A stretch of DNA of 64,000 nucleotides from Cellvibrionaceae bacterium (lineage in GTDB: Bacteria > Pseudomonadota > Gammaproteobacteria > Pseudomonadales > Cellvibrionaceae), in NCBI GenBank assembly GCA_021151825.1, contig JAGKWQ010000009.1:1-64000 (forward strand), given 5' to 3'. The notes beneath the pieces were generated by a model. That model was not told the origin of the DNA. It made no database searches and saw nothing but the letters and a program-made list of their open reading frames with translations. Position 1 is the first letter of the stretch, and each line of letters begins with the position of its first letter. Made by a program: the position numbers and the translations under genes. Shown in pieces: positions 26,559 to 35,410 of the stretch.

Positions 26559-27674
26559 ATGTCGACGCATGTACAAAGTGATTTCACAAAACAACACGAT
26601 GTTGCGCAACGGCAATCGCTGTTAATCAATGAACCGCAAGTAATGACGGCGGATAATCGCACTGAGGTAACTGTTCAGCGGCAATTGCAAAACATCATGA
26701 ACAAAAGTCCGCACGTTGCACAAGCGAAAGCACAGCAAGCCATGATGAATATGCCCATTCAACGAATGAACGTCACGCCCAAACGATCTACGGCTGTAAA
26801 GAATGTGTGGGGTGATGGTGCGGATGAAGACAACGTAAACCAGTTAATTGTGTGGGCGAAAAGTGACAAAGACCTTAAAGAGCTACTGGAATTTGTGACA
26901 GCAGATAACATTGAGTTGTTGCTTGAGCTTGATCCTAAAAAGACAACAATAAAGAATGCGAAGGCTTATATCAGCAAGGAAGGCGCCGATGTTGAGGCCA
27001 AGCCAGCAACACCGGATTTTGCTGCACCCTCTGCGGACGATCTTTGGGATAGTGTTCAAGAGGCAGTTACTAATGCATTACCCGGGGTTGATATCCGCAG
27101 GGTTTCTCGTGCTGAGAAACGCAGCATGTCAGCCTTGCAATTGGAAATTGAAAGGCTGACCCATTTTATTAACTATGATGATAATGCCAAGGCCCGAAGA
27201 ACCGAGCGCAATTTAAAAAGTGCTGAATTGGAAGCGGAAATCGTTGCTTTGGGAGCCAGGTTGCAGCATGAAGATGCTGAGCGGGCGAAAGACGCAACAT
27301 TTGTGACACATAAGACGGCGTTGGCGGCGCGGCCAGCAGTACAGGCAAATGCCCATGTGGCCGCTGCCGTGGCCCAAATACAGCGGTTAGGAGCCACCAA
27401 TACTATTTCCTTGCCTGGAATCTACTCTGCGGCAGAATTACGGGCCGCCTGTACTATATGGAACACATTGGCCGATGAAGGAAACATAACCAATTTTTTC
27501 ATTCCCGGTGGTGCCAATCACATCAAAGCAAAGCCGCGTGGCGGTTTTATCGATGTGAACAAAGTGCTTGCCTGCAAAGTTAATAATGTTGACGTCTTTA
27601 TCCATTTAACAGCGGATGCTGCCCTTACTGCACGAGCAACCGCAGCAGGGGTTGATACGGATATTTCTTTATAA
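26559..27674 (+). CDS. orphan protein with eCIS-cargo-like N-terminal leader
   Basis: 371 residues, no signal peptide or membrane segment. The N-terminus (about 25-75) has the low-complexity pattern TADNRTEVTVQRQLQN, then MNKSPHVAQAKAQQAMM, then PIQRMN, resembling the DNRPEAxxQRKLQ / NSPxVxQxK / PIQ leaders seen in proteins with DUF4157 and other putative cargo of extracellular contractile injection systems. The middle is acidic and helical (80-160). A coiled-coil-like region (about 185-245) carries many Ala/Glu/Arg. The C-terminal 110 residues (YSAAELRAACTIWNTL, then GGANHIKAKPRGGFIDV) look like a compact domain of unknown type. No injection-system genes are in the window. It starts 21 bp after the previous gene with a weak ribosome site. 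Confidence 0.65.
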   Translation: MSTHVQSDFTKQHDVAQRQSLLINEPQVMTADNRTEVTVQRQLQNIMNKSPHVAQAKAQQAMMNMPIQRMNVTPKRSTAVKNVWGDGADEDNVNQLIVWAKSDKDLKELLEFVTADNIELLLELDPKKTTIKNAKAYISKEGADVEAKPATPDFAAPSADDLWDSVQEAVTNALPGVDIRRVSRAEKRSMSALQLEIERLTHFINYDDNAKARRTERNLKSAELEAEIVALGARLQHEDAERAKDATFVTHKTALAARPAVQANAHVAAAVAQIQRLGATNTISLPGIYSAAELRAACTIWNTLADEGNITNFFIPGGANHIKAKPRGGFIDVNKVLACKVNNVDVFIHLTADAALTARATAAGVDTDISL

Positions 27675-27840
27675 GGGCTAGTACATCGGTGAAGTGTGAT
27701 TGCTTGTATCAGTAAAGACTTTGCGCACTTGTTATTCGCTTCAGATGTTGCGTCCCCCCGCTTTTTTCCTGCCTCTTAATTGCGCCATTTTTTTGAGCTT
27801 ATGGCATATATATCCAAAAGTAAGTTTGAGTCTGTTTGAC

Positions 27841-27873
27841 AATAACCAAATAATGTTTGGTTATTGATTTTTA
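27841..27873 (+). terminator. possible terminator after the gene at 26559
   Basis: AATAACCAAA and TTTGGTTATT pair perfectly around TAATG, followed by GATTTTTAA. It is far (about 165 bp) from the stop codon and A/T-rich, so only moderately convincing. Confidence 0.4.
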
Positions 27874-28032
27874 ATCTATTAGTATTAATTAACATATTTA
27901 AATTATAAAATATTTGCTGCTAATAAAAATAAATGGCAGATAAAACAGAGTATCGGGAACTACTCCCGGTTTCAGGGGCAAACAGCCCAAAGTTACAGAA
28001 ACATTCAGACAAAAAGATTTACCAATGAATTC

Positions 28033-28161
28033 CGGAGGAAAAAGCCTCCGCTTGTAGCTGCTATTGCTTTGGCAATCCAGCTGCAACTTCAAATTTGTGC
28101 GGTTACTGGTGGCAACCAACCAGTGAAGGGAGAGGGCGGGCCCGCTGGTAACCGTACAAAT
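28033..28161 (+). ncRNA. structured 5' leader RNA upstream of the second GH74 gene
   Basis: Three successive folds. First, CGGAGG/CCTCCG at 28033-28050. Second, a long hairpin at 28052-28086 (TTGTAGCTG pairs with CAGCTGCAA, then an internal ATTGC/GCAAT stem). Third, a closing helix of 14 pairs, one G-U, between 28093-28106 (ATTTGTGCGGTTAC) and 28148-28161 (GTAACCGTACAAAT). The third enclosed loop can form two further hairpins (TGGT-GGCA-ACCA; GCG-GGCC-CGC), i.e. a three-way junction. It ends 89 nt before the ATG. No known riboswitch consensus was recognised. Regulatory function is inferred. Confidence 0.5.
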
Positions 28162-28250
28162 CTAGCCATACGCAAGACCACTAATCATTCCACGAATGTT
28201 AATAACAAGAAGCGCTAATAACGATAAGTTGCTTTTAACAGGAAATTTCT

Positions 28251-30926
28251 ATGAGACTCAAAAAACTGACCGCAGGCATAGCCCTGGGGGCCGCACTGTT
28301 CAGCCCATTACTCAGCGTCTACTCAACCGCACAAACCTCTGAAGCCTACAACTGGGATAGCCTCGCCATTGGCGGCGGCGGATTTGTTTCTGCGGTAGTG
28401 CCCAGCAAAACGGAGCAGGGTTTGGTGTATGCCCGCACTGACGTCGGTGGCGCTTATCGCTGGGATAAAACCGCGAGCCGCTGGGTTTCCTTGCTGGATT
28501 GGGTATCAGAAGATGAGACCGGTTATTTGGGCGTAGAGTCGCTCGCGCTGGACCCTAAGGATTCTGCCAAAGTGTATTTGCTCGCCGGCATTAGTTATTT
28601 CAACAATGGAAAAACTGCCATTTTACGTTCCAAGGATTACGGCAAAACCTTCACTGTGATCGATGTCTCCAGCCAGTTCAAAGCCCACGGCAACGGCATG
28701 GGGCGCCAAAACGGCGAGCGTTTGCAGGTGGACCCAGGCTCTAGCAATGTGCTCTATGTAGGAACGCGCTGGAATGGTTTGTTCAAAAGTACTGATTCGG
28801 GGTCCAGCTGGACGCGCCTGACCGGTTTGAATATCACCACAACGCCCAATGAAAATGGCATCAGTTTTGTCGCACTGGATCCGTTGAGCATTTCTGGCGG
28901 GACTGCGCAACGTATCGTGGTGGGTGTTTCCCGCTTTGGCTCAGTGGGGGCAAACCTCTATCGCAGTAACGATGGCGGTGCGACTTTCGCCGCAATTTCC
29001 GGCGCTCCGACAGCCTATCTGCCACAACGCGCTGCTTATGCCAGTGATGGCAATCTCTATATCACCTACGGCAACGGTGCTGGCCCCCATGGCCATTGGG
29101 CACAACCTGAACCTATGGATGCTGGCCAGATCTGGAGATATAACGTCAGCAGCGGCGCCTGGACCAATGTAACACCCAGTGGTTACACCCGTGCCTTTGG
29201 TGGCATCAGTGTGGACCCAAATAACGCCCAGCGTTTACTGGCGACCACCATGAATACCTATATGCAGCAGGGCGATGCCTGGGGTGACCGCATCTTTATC
29301 TCCATCAATGGTGGTAGCAGTTGGACTGACGTCATCCAGCGCGGTTTTGCGCGCGATGCACAAGGCATTACCTGGATCAACGGCCATGCTATCCATTGGG
29401 CTGGCGCTATCGAGTTCGATCCTTTCGATGCCAATGCTGCCTGGGTAACCTCCGGCAATGGCGTATTTAAAACGTCTAATATCAATGCAACGACTACAAC
29501 CTGGGCTTTCAACGTAAAAGGGTTGGAAGAGACAGTACCGCTTAACATTGTTAGCGTGCCTAACGGTCCTTTGTTTACGGTGATTGGCGATTACGATGGT
29601 TTCCGCCATACCGATCCCGCGCAATACGCACCTATCCATACTCCCCGAATGGGAACTACCACCGGCTTGGCCGTTGCTGCGCAAATGACTAACATTGTGG
29701 CGCGTGCGGGTGGAGGTGATACACCGGCACTTTATACCTCTACCGATACCGGTATCAGCTGGACCAAAGCCGCGAGCATGAACGGCAAAAATGGCCAGCT
29801 GGCGCTATCGGCTAACGGCAGTGTTTTACTGCATAGCCCGCAGGATTCCACTATCACTTATCGCTCCACGAATCTGGGTTCCAGCTGGGCTGCCGTTTCG
29901 GGCTTGAATATTAACAATGCGCGCCCGGTGGCGGACCCGGTAAACAGCAACAAGTTCTACGCCTACAACAACGGCACCATGATGGTCAGTACCAACGGCG
30001 GTGTTTCATTTGCGGCCGCGGGTTCCCTGGCATCCGGTGGCTCCAATGGGATTCGCGTTGCTCCGGGAATTGAAGGTGATATCTGGGTTGCCTTATATGG
30101 CGGTGGTTTGGCGCGCTCGACAAACTCTGGATCATCTTTCGCCACGGTCAGCGGCGTTAGTTATGCTGGTGCAGTGGGGTTTGGTAAAGCGGCAACAGGT
30201 GCAACTTATCCAGCGGTTTATATCTGGGGAACCGTGAATGGTGCGCGCGGTGTTTATCGTTCCATCAATGCTGGCAGTAGTTGGACGCGCATTAATACTG
30301 ATAATCAGGAATTCGGTGGTCCAGCCAATGGTCAGTTTGTGATTGGCGATATGAACACCTTTGGGCTGGTATATATGAGCACAGCGGGACGAGGTGTTGC
30401 CTACGGTAAGCCGTCGGGTGTCGTGACTTCATCCAGCGTATCCAGCAGTATTGTTGCGACCAGCTCAAGCCGTTCTTCCAGTTCGGTGCCGCTCACCAGC
30501 TCCAGCCGCTCATCAAGTTCAGTAGCGGTAACCAGCTCAAGCCGCAGTTCCAGCAGCGTGCCGTCTAGTAGTTCATCCAGCAGCCGCTCATCCAGTTCGG
30601 TAGCGAGCAGTAGTGCAACCACCAGCAATTGCACTTATGTTGTGAGTAACCAATGGGGCACGGGCTTTACCGCAGCGATTCGCATTAAAAACAATCGCAC
30701 CACCGCGATAAATGGTTGGAATATCAGTTGGGGTTATAGCGATGGCAGTACGGTCACTGGCGGCTGGAATGCAACCATCACCGGTTCCAATCCGTACAGT
30801 GCGGTGAATGTCGGCTATAACGGCACTATTCAGCCCGGGCAAACGGTTGAGTTCGGTTTCCAGGGGACCAAGCCTTCAAACCTGAACGCATCAACACCGG
30901 TCGTGAGCGGTGCAGCGTGTAATTAA
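28251..30926 (+). CDS. second GH74 enzyme with CBM2
   Basis: Secreted GH74 glycosidase of 891 residues acting on xyloglucan or a related beta-glucan. Signal peptide (1-27), two-propeller GH74 module (28-720), Ser linker in regular SSSRSSSSV units (725-785), CBM2 (788-891); no CBM10. Catalytic Asp are conserved: D64 in RTDVGG and D447 in the GDYDGFRH motif. It differs from the enzyme at 538: the Trp-rich loop GWDNWGWNG is replaced by SEDETGYLG, and the propeller repeats are well diverged, so it probably belongs to another subgroup with different subsite use or mode of attack. Codon use is visibly more G/C-rich than in neighbouring genes, hinting at separate ancestry. AGGAAAT precedes the ATG. 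A long structured leader lies upstream. Confidence 0.93.
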   Translation: MRLKKLTAGIALGAALFSPLLSVYSTAQTSEAYNWDSLAIGGGGFVSAVVPSKTEQGLVYARTDVGGAYRWDKTASRWVSLLDWVSEDETGYLGVESLALDPKDSAKVYLLAGISYFNNGKTAILRSKDYGKTFTVIDVSSQFKAHGNGMGRQNGERLQVDPGSSNVLYVGTRWNGLFKSTDSGSSWTRLTGLNITTTPNENGISFVALDPLSISGGTAQRIVVGVSRFGSVGANLYRSNDGGATFAAISGAPTAYLPQRAAYASDGNLYITYGNGAGPHGHWAQPEPMDAGQIWRYNVSSGAWTNVTPSGYTRAFGGISVDPNNAQRLLATTMNTYMQQGDAWGDRIFISINGGSSWTDVIQRGFARDAQGITWINGHAIHWAGAIEFDPFDANAAWVTSGNGVFKTSNINATTTTWAFNVKGLEETVPLNIVSVPNGPLFTVIGDYDGFRHTDPAQYAPIHTPRMGTTTGLAVAAQMTNIVARAGGGDTPALYTSTDTGISWTKAASMNGKNGQLALSANGSVLLHSPQDSTITYRSTNLGSSWAAVSGLNINNARPVADPVNSNKFYAYNNGTMMVSTNGGVSFAAAGSLASGGSNGIRVAPGIEGDIWVALYGGGLARSTNSGSSFATVSGVSYAGAVGFGKAATGATYPAVYIWGTVNGARGVYRSINAGSSWTRINTDNQEFGGPANGQFVIGDMNTFGLVYMSTAGRGVAYGKPSGVVTSSSVSSSIVATSSSRSSSSVPLTSSSRSSSSVAVTSSSRSSSSVPSSSSSSSRSSSSVASSSATTSNCTYVVSNQWGTGFTAAIRIKNNRTTAINGWNISWGYSDGSTVTGGWNATITGSNPYSAVNVGYNGTIQPGQTVEFGFQGTKPSNLNASTPVVSGAACN

Positions 30927-30980
30927 GATCGTTGTAATAACATGTGATTTATTTTTCCTCATAGCTTGATGTTTGTTGTC

Positions 30981-31008
30981 GCCCGGTTGCAAAACCGGGC
31001 TTTTTTTT
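30981..31008 (+). terminator. intrinsic terminator of the second GH74 gene
   Basis: GCCCGGTT/AACCGGGC with a GCAA tetraloop followed by eight T. Confidence 0.92.
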
Positions 31009-31212
31009 GCCTGCGGAAAAATTAACCAGCGTGATTTAAATAATGGCCGGACGCAGCATTCGCGCCGATTTAACAGTCATAGATTTAATCGGTACATTCG
31101 TCACATTGAGTTTCTGAACGTTTGTGATTATCGTTAGGCCCCAATCAGTAATCGGGATGATTGGCAAAGCTATCGCCAGTGAAACCATCACCGGTAAAAC
31201 CTAGCTACGGAT

Positions 31213-32070
31213 ATGAGCGAGTTTATGTTCAGGAATATAAATCACTTGTTGTGCAAGCCAGTAGCAAATAGCGCGCTGCTTTTTTGTTGTTGCATCGGCG
31301 CTAATTCCTATGGCGATGAATTCAAACATGAATTGCAATTTGGTTTGGGTGTTGGCGGCCAATACTTGCCACATTATCGCGGGTCCGATGAAACCCATCT
31401 CAAAGTATTGCCGATTCCGGTAGTGGAATATCGTGGCCGGATTTTTAAATCTGATCGTGATGGCACGCGCGCAGAATTTTCACTCGCTGAACGAATTGAA
31501 TTTAATGTCAGCGCAGATCTAGCGCTCAACGATGGCGCTGAAGATAATCGCGCACGTGAAGGCATGCCGGAACTGGAATCTGAATTCCAGTTAGGTCCGT
31601 CAATCAATATTGATTTAACCGGTCACGGTTTTAATCGCGGATTAATTTTGCGTTTGCCCATCAGGCCTGCATTTGCAGTTGGTAGCGGTGTTGAATACAT
31701 CGGCTATACCGCCAATCCCATGTTGACCTGGGTTCAACCAAAAGTATTTGATAAATGGCGACTGTCACTGGACGTTGGTGCACTATATGGATCGAACGAT
31801 TATCACGAACATTATTATAATGTCGCACCGAAATACGTTACGGCAATCAGGCCGGAATATGATGCTACAGACGGTTTTAGCGGCACATTTACTGAGTTGA
31901 GTGTTTCATCAAGGGAGGGGAGTTTGGTGTACGGTGTCAGCTTACGTTATGACAACCTGCGCGATGCTGTTTTTTATCCGGGCCCGTTAGTGGAAACTGG
32001 CGATTACTGGAGTTTTTCATTCGGCGTAGGATGGTTATTCAAGAGTTGGAGCTGGACTGAAAAAATTTAA
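31213..32070 (+). CDS. MipA/OmpV family outer-membrane protein
   Basis: 285 residues with an N-terminal hydrophobic export signal (about 10-33) and an alternating beta-barrel pattern ending in an aromatic-terminated strand (FSFGVGWLFKSW). Family marks are GVGGQYLPHYRGSDE near the mature start, RIFKSDRDGTRAEF, and the C-terminal block SGTFTELSVSSREGS with YDNLRDAVFYPGPLV. MipA/OmpV proteins are small porin-like barrels, in some bacteria scaffolding murein enzymes; the role here is not known. The ribosome site at the first ATG is weak, and an ATG four codons later is also possible. It is a single gene, convergent with the one at 32153. Confidence 0.88.
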   Translation: MSEFMFRNINHLLCKPVANSALLFCCCIGANSYGDEFKHELQFGLGVGGQYLPHYRGSDETHLKVLPIPVVEYRGRIFKSDRDGTRAEFSLAERIEFNVSADLALNDGAEDNRAREGMPELESEFQLGPSINIDLTGHGFNRGLILRLPIRPAFAVGSGVEYIGYTANPMLTWVQPKVFDKWRLSLDVGALYGSNDYHEHYYNVAPKYVTAIRPEYDATDGFSGTFTELSVSSREGSLVYGVSLRYDNLRDAVFYPGPLVETGDYWSFSFGVGWLFKSWSWTEKI

Positions 32071-32104
32071 TCAGGTGTACGATATACGGTAAATTTTTCA
32101 GAAT

Positions 32105-32143
32105 AAATCTGCAATAACATTCATTATTGCAGATTTGTTTTTA
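32105..32143. terminator. bidirectional terminator between convergent genes
   Basis: A perfect 13-bp stem (AAATCTGCAATAA, TTATTGCAGATTT) with a 6-nt loop and T-rich sequence to the right (GTTTTTATT) and an AT-rich side to the left. It serves the MipA gene and the gene at 32153. Confidence 0.8.
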
Positions 32144-32152
32144 TTCGGCTTT

Positions 32153-32602
32153 TTAAGCTGGCTGTTGCGCCAAACTGGAAAGTTTTTCAATCGTGCCATT
32201 TACCTGCAATGCCAGGTCAGCCAGCAATGCACTGCACACATTGTTTTCATCATTGCTATTTGCCTGATCAATTAATTCCACAATTTTTGTTTCAACCTCA
32301 ATTCGTTGTTGCAACAGTTTACTGGTGTAGTCTTCAGAAACGGCAGCGCTAATATGATGAATCAACATTTCACCATCTTCTTTATCGGGATCGGGCATTG
32401 AAGGCAAATCGCCAAGTTCGCGGATTTTATTTTCGAGTGCCGGGATAAACTGTTTTCGTTCATCGGCTATTTTTTTAAATTCATTGGCAATTTTTTCATC
32501 CGTAAGCAACTGCACCGCATCGCGATAATGATCAACAGATTCTCTGCTGGTCACCAAAAGCTCGTTTAAAGATACTTCCAAATCGGAGAGTAAACGGAAC
32601 AT
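32153..32602 (-). CDS. PA2169/DUF2383-type four-helix-bundle protein
   Basis: 149 residues, predicted all-helical. The pattern of long amphipathic helices (SLNELLVTSRESVDHYRDAVQLL, ANEFKKIADERKQFIPALENKIREL, and two more) separated by a PxxPDPDKEDGEM turn fits the ferritin-like DUF2383 / PA2169 family, usually stress-associated and of unknown biochemical role. Glu and His positions that could bind metal are present (E and H in ESVDHY, ERKQF, IHH), but no assignment is made. AGGAG 7 nt before ATG. It lies downstream of a lipid kinase gene on the same strand with a 48-bp gap and could be co-transcribed. Confidence 0.75.
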   Translation of the reverse strand: MFRLLSDLEVSLNELLVTSRESVDHYRDAVQLLTDEKIANEFKKIADERKQFIPALENKIRELGDLPSMPDPDKEDGEMLIHHISAAVSEDYTSKLLQQRIEVETKIVELIDQANSNDENNVCSALLADLALQVNGTIEKLSSLAQQPA

Positions 32603-32650
32603 CTGTTAGCTCCTTTATAACTATGAAATTGCTGGTTCGAACTGAGCGAA

Positions 32651-33550
32651 TTATTTATCCTCAAGGGTGCCGCAAATAACTTCCAGTGCCTGTGGAATAA
32701 CTTCAAACTCAGCCGGTGTTTTACTGATTTGTTCCCCATCCGCATGAATTTCAAGGGGCGGGATAGTGGTAATCGTGATTTTTTGGGTAGACAGTGTGCA
32801 GGTTTTATTAGTTAGTTGATGTTTACCAAAGCGAAGTAGCGGGGCGCAGGTCAACATTTGCCAAAACGTTAATGGATAAATGCTATATAAACACAATTGA
32901 CCATCATCAATTTCAGATTTTTCATCAATGATATTTCCTCCGCCATAATAACGGCCATTCCCCACCGCTAACTGAATGGATTTCATTGAGCGAGTATTGC
33001 TGCCGGTTTGTAAAATAACACGAAATTTTTTGTGCCTGCTAAACGCACTGAAAATAGCTTTTAAATAACTGAATACACCCCATTTTTTCTTTAGGTCAGG
33101 GGTCAACTCCTGCGTTACCTTAACACCTAATCCAATATGGGCAACATTGAGAAAATATTTTCCGTTTACTTTGCCGAGATTGATACGACAAGTTTGCTGT
33201 TGCCGTATCACATTAAATGCTTCGGTTAGATCAGTAGGTATGTTTAATGTGCGTGCCAAATCGTTTGCGGTGCCTAAAGGTAAAATGGCAAAACGTAATT
33301 GATGTTGGTAAAGCTTTTCCAGTGCAGAATTAATAGTACCGTCGCCACCACCAATAATTACGAGTTGTACTTGTTGATGATATTCTTCAATGATTTGTGC
33401 AGTACTTGCTGAATCGTCCAGCGTTTTTAACAGGACTGTTATACCGGCGTTGTTAAGTGAATCGATACCCTCTTGTATTTCCACCTCATTACCGTTGCGG
33501 CTATGAGGGTTGATAATCAGCAGGGCAAATATTCTGGCTAAGGCACCCAA
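32651..33550 (-). CDS. diacylglycerol kinase family lipid kinase (YegS-like)
   Basis: 299 residues. ATP-dependent lipid kinase of the DAGK catalytic superfamily. Motifs: INPHSRNG near the N-terminus, the nucleotide site IIGGGDGTINSAL (GGGDGT at 67-72), LPLGTANDLART, and a C-terminal domain with NGRYYGGG and IHADGEQ. It starts at TTG, supported by AGGAG 6 nt upstream; no suitable ATG is near. It follows a PAP2 phosphatase gene on the same strand (21-bp gap), so kinase and phosphatase of lipid phosphate metabolism form a likely operon. The substrate (diacylglycerol, phosphatidylglycerol or another lipid) cannot be read from the sequence. Confidence 0.88.
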   Translation of the reverse strand: MGALARIFALLIINPHSRNGNEVEIQEGIDSLNNAGITVLLKTLDDSASTAQIIEEYHQQVQLVIIGGGDGTINSALEKLYQHQLRFAILPLGTANDLARTLNIPTDLTEAFNVIRQQQTCRINLGKVNGKYFLNVAHIGLGVKVTQELTPDLKKKWGVFSYLKAIFSAFSRHKKFRVILQTGSNTRSMKSIQLAVGNGRYYGGGNIIDEKSEIDDGQLCLYSIYPLTFWQMLTCAPLLRFGKHQLTNKTCTLSTQKITITTIPPLEIHADGEQISKTPAEFEVIPQALEVICGTLEDK

Positions 33551-33571
33551 GATTTTCTCCTGTGTTTTAAA

Positions 33572-34339
33572 TTATGCGTCCGCTGGTGTTTCAGCATCGC
33601 GGCTTTGCAACCACCGCGCTAATAACCAGCACGCCATTGCCCAGGCCGCACCGGCGGTCCAACCAGCCAATACATCAGTAGGCCAATGTACGCCGAGATA
33701 AACGCGGCTTATCCCTACGAGTAATGTGATAGTCGTACAAAATGTCAAAATAAAAACTTTTATCCGTTTGCGCCGCTGGGTAGTCGCTAGCAGGGCTCCC
33801 AAGGTTAAATAAGTGCTTGCCGACAGCATTGAATGCCCGCTTGGAAAACTCGCGGTATAGACAACCGTGTTATGGGGGACGAGGTCTGGGCGGTCGCGCT
33901 TGATAGTTTCTTTTAGTGTACTGCTCATTGCTAAAGCGCCCAGTGTTGCAAGAAGTACAACCAATGCCAACCTGGGTTTTAAATCCATCAATAAATAACC
34001 AAGCACTGCCAGGGTTAGCAATATAAGCACCGCATTTCCACCCAGTGCCGTAATATCCCTTCCGACTTCCTCCAGCCAGCGTGGCCCAAGAGGATCGCTC
34101 AAATCATCCGGGTTGCGCATCAATAACAATAAGTAGCGATCAAACTCATGGGGTGTATCTTGCACCGCGAATTGGGTTAGTAGCGCAAATATCAAAAGCG
34201 ATGCAAATAATGCAAATATTGCCAACAACACTGGCAATTCCCGCTTCCACAACCAATCCCAACTTGCCATCAGCCAACTCTTTGAAAGTTGATTGATATC
34301 CTTGTTATCTAAGGTTGTTTTCATTGTTGGCTGTCTCAC
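33572..34339 (-). CDS. PAP2 superfamily membrane phosphatase
   Basis: Integral membrane phosphatase of about 250 residues with six hydrophobic segments. The three-part active site is complete: KETIKRDRPDL, the PSGH motif in ASFPSGHSMLSAS, and SRVYLGVHWPTDVLAGW. Likely substrates are phosphatidic acid, phosphatidylglycerophosphate or undecaprenyl diphosphate. The start is uncertain: a GTG at 34339 or ATG at 34324; the latter gives MKTTLDNKD. It heads a small lipid operon with the kinase at 32651. Confidence 0.9.
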   Translation of the reverse strand: MRQPTMKTTLDNKDINQLSKSWLMASWDWLWKRELPVLLAIFALFASLLIFALLTQFAVQDTPHEFDRYLLLLMRNPDDLSDPLGPRWLEEVGRDITALGGNAVLILLTLAVLGYLLMDLKPRLALVVLLATLGALAMSSTLKETIKRDRPDLVPHNTVVYTASFPSGHSMLSASTYLTLGALLATTQRRKRIKVFILTFCTTITLLVGISRVYLGVHWPTDVLAGWTAGAAWAMACWLLARWLQSRDAETPADA

Positions 34340-34396
34340 TTCTAATACTTCTCAAGCAGGGTTAAAAACCTATTTATGCACTACTCGTTAGTGACA

Positions 34397-34579
34397 TTAG
34401 GAAATAAGAGCAAGTAGCGAGCCAAGGCGATTGCGGCAGGATTTAATTAACTCTTTGTATACGTTGGAACCTGTCAACTGGACGTGGAGGCTAGTAAAAC
34501 ACGGGGAGGTTGAATTGATCTGTCCGTTTTTGTAAACAACATATAACGAAGAAATTACACATTTATTCTTGTCAGCCAT
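34397..34579 (-). CDS. possible small protein of 60 residues
   Basis: Open frame with a good ribosome site (AGGA 7 nt before ATG), starting MADKNKCVISS and containing two Cys in its first half. No family is recognised. It lies alone between the PAP2 gene and the divergent exbB operon, in the position of a leader or short regulatory gene. Only the ribosome site and the length support it. Confidence 0.3.
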   Translation of the reverse strand: MADKNKCVISSLYVVYKNGQINSTSPCFTSLHVQLTGSNVYKELIKSCRNRLGSLLALIS

Positions 34580-34663
34580 CTGTTCTTCCTAACAAACTAG
34601 CCATAACAAAAATAACGAAAGAGCCGCCACTACCATTAATAACAGGCAAGGGGTCAGCGAGAG

Positions 34664-35410
34664 ATGCATTCCATTGCAAGAAATTTTAATTCACCATCCA
34701 TTTTAGTTACCTGCTTTTTTTTATTCGGAAGCCAAAGTGTTTTCGCACGTGACATTGGTTTCTCCCAAATGTTGTTCGGAGGCGGCATTGCCATTCCGGT
34801 TATTCTTGCGTTATCTATTCTTGCGTTATCCGTTTCTATCGAACGACTAGTCCGGTTCCGCGAAAAATTTATAGTACCGCCAGATTTAGCCGAGCGTGTA
34901 CGCCATTTATGGCTTGCAGGTGAGTACACTGAAATTCATACGTTGCTGGCAAAAGAAAATAATACGTTAGCGCGTGCGATTGATTTTATGGTGCTCCATC
35001 GGGAACAAAGTTTTGCCGCTGTTAATAATGGCGTCAGTGATATTGCCTCCCTGGAGCTGCGTTATCACCAACAAAAAGCTTACGCCCTGGCGATAGTGGC
35101 AACGGTCGCCCCCATTGTGGGCTTGCTGGGGACCGTGCTTGAAATGATTGATGCATTTGAAGCGATTGCCTTTGCGGATGGAATGGAGAATCCGGCGTTA
35201 CTGGCTGGTGGCATTTCAATGGCATTGATAAATACGGCTGCCGGCTTGAGTGTCGCTTTGCCTGCACTGGGGATGCATCATTTCTTTAAAAACCGTGCTG
35301 CATTTTTAGGGTTGAATCTTGAAAAACAAATTAATCAATTACTTAATGAGTGGTTTATGCCGGTTGTTGCAACAGCACCGTACTTAAAGGTGGTTGAACA
35401 TGCGCATTAA
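34664..35410 (+). CDS. exbB: ExbB/TolQ/MotA family proton-channel protein
   Basis: 248 residues. After a hydrophobic N-terminus (11-29) that may be cleaved or act as an extra helix, TM1 (38-58) leads into a cytoplasmic loop with ERLVRFREKF. TM2 and TM3 (about 140-205) carry the conserved VAPIVGLLGTVLEMIDAF and GGISMALINTAAGLSVALPAL motifs of the ExbB/TolQ channel. With ExbD it would use the proton gradient to move an energy-transducing partner. It overlaps the exbD gene, showing translational coupling. The N-terminal extension recalls longer ExbB forms of marine and plant-associated gammaproteobacteria. Confidence 0.9.
   Translation: MHSIARNFNSPSILVTCFFLFGSQSVFARDIGFSQMLFGGGIAIPVILALSILALSVSIERLVRFREKFIVPPDLAERVRHLWLAGEYTEIHTLLAKENNTLARAIDFMVLHREQSFAAVNNGVSDIASLELRYHQQKAYALAIVATVAPIVGLLGTVLEMIDAFEAIAFADGMENPALLAGGISMALINTAAGLSVALPALGMHHFFKNRAAFLGLNLEKQINQLLNEWFMPVVATAPYLKVVEHAH

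Larger units (their letters stand above)
27675..28250. other. intergenic region with structured leader of the second GH74 gene
   Basis: 575 bp without a supported gene. It contains a perfect 10-bp hairpin at 27841-27865 (AATAACCAAA/TTTGGTTATT, T-rich after it) that may end the upstream transcript, a small hairpin around 27955, and then three stable stem-loops between 28033 and 28161 that are listed separately. Confidence 0.6.

Noticed and set aside
27954..28030. Short strings resembling conserved parts of glycine or c-di-GMP riboswitches (GGGGCAAAC, CAGACAAAAAG)
   Set aside because: The matching P1 helix and the rest of the consensus cannot be found, so the resemblance is probably chance.
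27898..28119. 73-residue minus-strand open frame
   Set aside because: It runs through the strong hairpins of the GH74 leader, lacks a ribosome site and has no family features.
28207..28220. AGCGCT core upstream of the second GH74 gene as another LacI-type site
   Set aside because: Outside the central six bases only about one position per half-site agrees; too weak to call.
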